From: Streptomonospora nanhaiensis
GTDB taxonomy: Bacteria > Actinomycetota > Actinomycetes > Streptosporangiales > Streptosporangiaceae
Length of the DNA: 64,000 bases
Direction of reading: 5' to 3'
Assembly: GCF_026642255.1 (NCBI RefSeq)
Contig: NZ_CP113264.1
Location: forward strand, 5,642,001 to 5,706,000
Shown here: piece by piece, positions 62,401-64,000 of the stretch
Layout of the letters: every line of letters begins with the position of its first letter
Position numbering within the stretch: position 1 is the stretch's first letter
The notes under the pieces: generated by a model
What the model was told of the DNA's origin: nothing
The model's database searches: none
The model's input: only the letters and a program-made list of their open reading frames with translations
Made by a program: the position numbers and the translations under genes

Positions 62401-62684
62401 TCGACGGTGACCTGGGAGGAGCCGGTGCTGGAGGTGGAGGTCACCGTGGTGGCGCCCGCCACGCCCTGGACGGCCTGCTCCAGGGGCTCGGTGACCTGGT
62501 TCTCCACGACCTGGGGCGAGGCGCCCTGGTAGGTGCCGGAGACCATCACCATCGGGAGGGACATCTCCGGGAAGAGCTCCCGCTTGGCCGAGGCGGCCGC
62601 GAGGACGCCGAAGAAGAGGACGGCCAGGGTGACGAGCAGGACCAGCGCCCGGTTCTTGAGCGACATGACCGCGAGGCGGTTCAT
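59454..62684 (-). CDS. RND-family efflux transporter (AcrB/SwrC-like)
   Basis: A 1076-residue integral membrane exporter. The ATG at 62684 behind GGAAGGGG is preferred over an upstream in-frame start. MNRLAVMSLKNRALVLLVTL forms the first span; two large extracytoplasmic loops each follow a first span of a repeat, and the 12-span layout is complete. AcrB-type motifs are AAASAKRELFPEMSLPMV, NQVTEPLEQAVQGVAG, TLAAITISIGRVVDDSIVVL with the paired Asp of the proton relay, and the late MVGMLMLIGVVITNAIVLMD. The loops carry runs of Gly/Met (MAGMMGGGGSS). Monoderm members of this branch export lipopeptides or drugs; no adaptor gene is adjacent. Monocistronic. Confidence 0.93.
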   Translation of the reverse strand: MNRLAVMSLKNRALVLLVTLAVLFFGVLAAASAKRELFPEMSLPMVMVSGTYQGASPQVVENQVTEPLEQAVQGVAGATTVTSTSSTGSSQVTVEFDYGSDQDDLVRQTQIAVDQISGMLPEDVSTSVMSFSTDMMPVVMLAAGAEDGDDQSMVEPLETHLVPEIESLPGVRSAMVTGAMGSDVVVSPDADELASAGLSPQDLTQALQSSGLLQPGGDIDSDGRTLSVTTGEQFSSVEQIEDVWVQPSAAAGDMSAAAPGAPPAAPPAPVQISEVADVELVQDEATTLARVNGDPSIGVMVMATPDGNTVEVSEGVQRVLDEQADVLGSNIDISVVFDQAPYINESILAMVEEGGMGLVAAVVIILVFLLSIRSTLVTAVSIPVSVLIGFLGMQAFGFSLNMLTLAAITISIGRVVDDSIVVLENIRRHLDYGKERMEAVRTGVREVAAAVVSSTLATIAVFLPLAFVGGMVGELFMPFAVTASLALAASLIVSITLIPVLCYWFMRPKDIGDATQEEIEQEENERERKGVLQRAYLPVIRWITTKRKVATITTLLASVVIFAGTVLMATNLETDWMGQSEENSYAIVQELPPGTSLEEADAEAVKVEDALAGFAWVESYQTNVGGGGMAGMMGGGGSSQVDYTVTADPDTDQARNRDVLRDTLADLDTEYEPVLSSMGAMGGSGIEVQVSADDQEVLAEATGMVEDELSAIDGTADITNSVAAEQSSLEVSVDGEEAAAVGLTEAAVGQQVSAAFNGQNVGTVTLDDTRRDLVVRFDEAPQTVDDLEDLPVMGATGAVPLSDVATVEEVLQQPELTRIDGITSATVSASVTASDLGAVSASITEALDGLDLPEGASATLGGVSQDQSEGFASMMLAMLAAVVICYLIMVATFKSLLQPLMLLISIPFAITGSLGLLLITGNPLGIAGMVGMLMLIGVVITNAIVLMDLINQNQNNGMPLSEAIVEGARHRLRPILMTALATIAALTPMALGITGGGAFISAPLAIVVIGGLLTSTVLTLVLVPVLYQLVEWSKQRRAARSAERAERRRARKRKAAGGAPEGGTSGAERAEERVGS

Positions 62685-63278
62685 ACCGTGGCCCCTTCCG
62701 AGCGGCGGGCGGCGGTCCCTGCCGGGGGACGGCCCGTACCACGGGCCCTTGTGGCCGATCTGGACATGAGAGGTTTTCGCTCCTAGTTCGCTGCTGACCA
62801 CGGGAGCAGACCGTGGTGTGGTGGTCGAGCGCTTTCCGACGACCGTCGGGCGGGCACGCCGTCACTGCGGTCTGGCGACCGGTCCTCGAACGTGTGGTGC
62901 TGGTGGGGACGCAGGTTGTGCGTTCGCGATGTGCGGCACAGGGGGAGCATCCGCCTGGCGCACGATTCAGAATACGTCGCGTTATATCGGAAGATCAGCC
63001 AACCCCGTCCGGTTCAGGGGACTCTCAGGGGCGCGTCAGTCTTCTGTCAGGGTCGATCCCTGACCAAAGTTAGGGACGTCCGCCGTAAGTCGGAGTCCCC
63101 CGGGGTGAGGTGGGCCTTCCCGCGGCCTCAGACCCCGGTTCCTTGTAAGGGACATCACAGCCACGATTTCCGGTCCACCAAAAAAAGACGTCGCGACCGG
63201 GGCGCGACGCCTCCACGAAAACGGCCTGTGGACAACCGGGAGAGCGGGGCCCGCCGGGGCATCCTGAAGGGGTGGGAC
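62685..63278. other. Intergenic region between the RND and CmtR-like genes
   Basis: No gene supported. The region must contain the RND promoter. An A+T-richer stretch lies near 62965-63000. TCCCT (63057-63061) and AGGGA (63072-63076) form a loose inverted repeat. Other features are not evident. Confidence 0.4.
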
Positions 63279-63608
63279 TCAGCCCACCCGGTGCTCCTCC
63301 AGGGGCTCGTGCGGCTGGGAGGTCCCCCACACCACGCGCAGGAGGTCCTCCAGCGCGTGCGCCAGGGATGCGTCCACCAGCTCGTAGCTGACCTGGCGGC
63401 CGCGGGCGTGGGTGTGCACCAGCCCGCAGTCGCGCAGGCAGGCGAGGTGGTTGGAGACGTTCTGCCGGGTGAGTCCGAGCTGGTCGGCCAGTCCGGCCGG
63501 ATAGTTCGGACCCTCGAGGAGGGCCAGGAGGAGGCGGGACCGGGTCGGATCGGACAGCGCGCGCCCGAGCCGGTGGATGGCGGACAGGCGCTGCTCGGAG
63601 GTCAACAT
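63279..63608 (-). CDS. CmtR-like ArsR-family metal-responsive repressor
   Basis: A 109-residue winged-helix protein strongly resembling Mycobacterium CmtR, the Cd/Pb sensor: MLTSEQRLSAIHRLGRALSD, then PTRSRLLLALLEGPNYPAGL, LGLTRQNVSNHLACLRDCGL and V-x-x-x-A-R-G-R-Q-V-S-Y. The two Cys of the recognition-helix site (ACLRDC) are kept, but Cys4 of CmtR (MLTCE) is Ser here. The ATG at 63608 is chosen because the ATG at 63617 lies inside the predicted -10 box. Divergent from the CDF exporter gene, which it should repress until metal binds. Confidence 0.87.
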   Translation of the reverse strand: MLTSEQRLSAIHRLGRALSDPTRSRLLLALLEGPNYPAGLADQLGLTRQNVSNHLACLRDCGLVHTHARGRQVSYELVDASLAHALEDLLRVVWGTSQPHEPLEEHRVG

Positions 63609-63615
63609 GAAAACC

Positions 63616-63660
63616 ATTGTACATAGTTTGCTGTATAGACAGCCTTGGCTGTATAAACAG
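63616..63660. promoter_or_regulatory. Shared regulatory region of the CmtR-like/CDF pair with two direct-repeat operators
   Basis: CTGTATAGACAG (63631-63642) and CTGTATAAACAG (63649-63660) are nearly identical and themselves inverted (CTGT/ACAG), 18 bases apart. On the minus strand TACAAT (63621-63616) lies seven bases before the repressor ATG, so its mRNA would start at or next to the ATG and lack a leader. The repeats cover the space between both genes. Confidence 0.7.
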
Positions 63661-63735
63661 TGAAGACTGAACTATGGGGCGCGGTCGCACACGGCGCCCG
63701 AGGACACGGGACGACGCGGACAAGAGGGAGGCGCC

Positions 63736-64000
63736 GTGGGAGCGGGACACGGGCACGGACACGGGCACGCGATCACCGCCGGTGCGGCCAACAGCAGGAG
63801 GCTCGTGCTGGTCCTGGCGATGATGGTCGCCGTCGCCGCCGTCCAGGTCGTGGGCGCCGCGTACAGCGGCAGCCTGGCGCTGCTCGCCGACGCCGGCCAC
63901 ACGGTCACCGACTCCTTCGGCGTGGCCCTGGCGCTGGCCGCCGTCTGGATCGCCTCCCGTCCCGCCACCAGCCGACGGACCTTCGGCTACCAGCGCGCCG
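63736..64000 (+). CDS. Cation diffusion facilitator (CDF) metal exporter, N-terminal part (3' end outside window)
   Basis: GTG at 63736 behind GAGGGAGG; the frame continues past the window edge. The His-rich start GAGHGHGHGHAITAG can bind metal, followed by a first span (RLVLVLAMMVAVAAVQVVGA) and SGSLALLADAGHTVTDSFGV with the HxxxD metal site of span 2, the CzcD/ZitB signature. It moves Zn, Cd or similar ions out of the cell against protons. It is divergent from the CmtR-like repressor, and the pair forms a metal-induced export unit. Only 88 codons are visible. Confidence 0.92.
   Translation, partial: MGAGHGHGHGHAITAGAANSRRLVLVLAMMVAVAAVQVVGAAYSGSLALLADAGHTVTDSFGVALALAAVWIASRPATSRRTFGYQRA

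Noticed and set aside
59340-62786. An 1148-codon open frame on the plus strand across the RND gene
   Set aside because: It mirrors the transporter; the translation is His/Asp/Gly/Arg-rich low complexity, while the minus strand has all RND motifs.
1-64000. Search by eye for tRNA, rRNA, insertion sequences, prophage genes and CRISPR arrays
   Set aside because: No T-loop-like GTTCGAATC in cloverleaf context, no transposase or integrase motifs and no regularly spaced repeats were found; small elements could have been missed without tools.

Overview
The window is one uniformly G+C-rich actinobacterial chromosome segment. GTG and TTG starts, 4-base stop/start overlaps and little intergenic space are typical of Streptosporangiales. 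A Nocardiopsis-like organism is my best guess, from gene content and composition only. I see no rRNA, tRNA, CRISPR, transposase or phage gene. Both ends cut a gene (an acyltransferase at the left, a CDF metal exporter at the right).

Left part. From 1.6 to 9.5 kb lies a tightly overlapped operon: a stand-alone Hsp70 substrate-binding-like fragment, a fibronectin-III protein, a soluble zinc-ribbon GTPase, a GAP1-type GTPase-associated protein, a membrane zinc-ribbon GTPase and a 53-residue membrane protein. It resembles the GTPase-centred conflict systems predicted by comparative genomics in multicellular bacteria, but has no recognisable effector and a truncated Hsp70. Next come a YciI protein, a divergent VOC/TetR pair, and a LacI-controlled oligosaccharide ABC importer with a GH43 glycosidase (12.1 to 18.1 kb) carrying two palindromic operators.

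Middle. From 19.5 to 27.0 kb is a Tad (type IVc) pilus assembly operon: an unknown zinc-ribbon protein, CpaB, CpaE, two TadE-like pseudopilins, CpaF, TadB and TadC, closed by a strong terminator. It has no Flp pilin and no prepilin peptidase. A secreted subtilisin, a Ddn-hemerythrin fusion, a DUF418 membrane protein, a kinase with an extracellular domain, an ArsR/luciferase-like pair and a TIGR04222 protein follow. From 37.2 to 48.2 kb lies a loose island that seems to supply substrates for the Tad machine: a Flp pilin, an OmpA-like lipoprotein and its paralogue (both A+T-richer and with TTA codons), a pseudopilin fused to a degenerate lytic transglycosylase domain, a TadG-like protein fused to a LAS-type peptidase with intact zinc motifs, and another short-leader pseudopilin. 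A glycosyltransferase, a tandem YezG immunity-like protein and a DUF559 nuclease-like protein lie between them.

Right part. A pectate lyase lipoprotein, a complete peptide ABC importer whose two ATPases are fused, an orphan MftF-like glycosyltransferase, a histidine-kinase-like ATPase, a 56-residue protein, a large RND exporter with tandem terminator hairpins, and a divergent CmtR-like repressor/CDF exporter pair with direct-repeat operators and an apparently leaderless repressor mRNA.

All calls come from reading translations and DNA by eye. Family names reflect remembered motifs, not searches.
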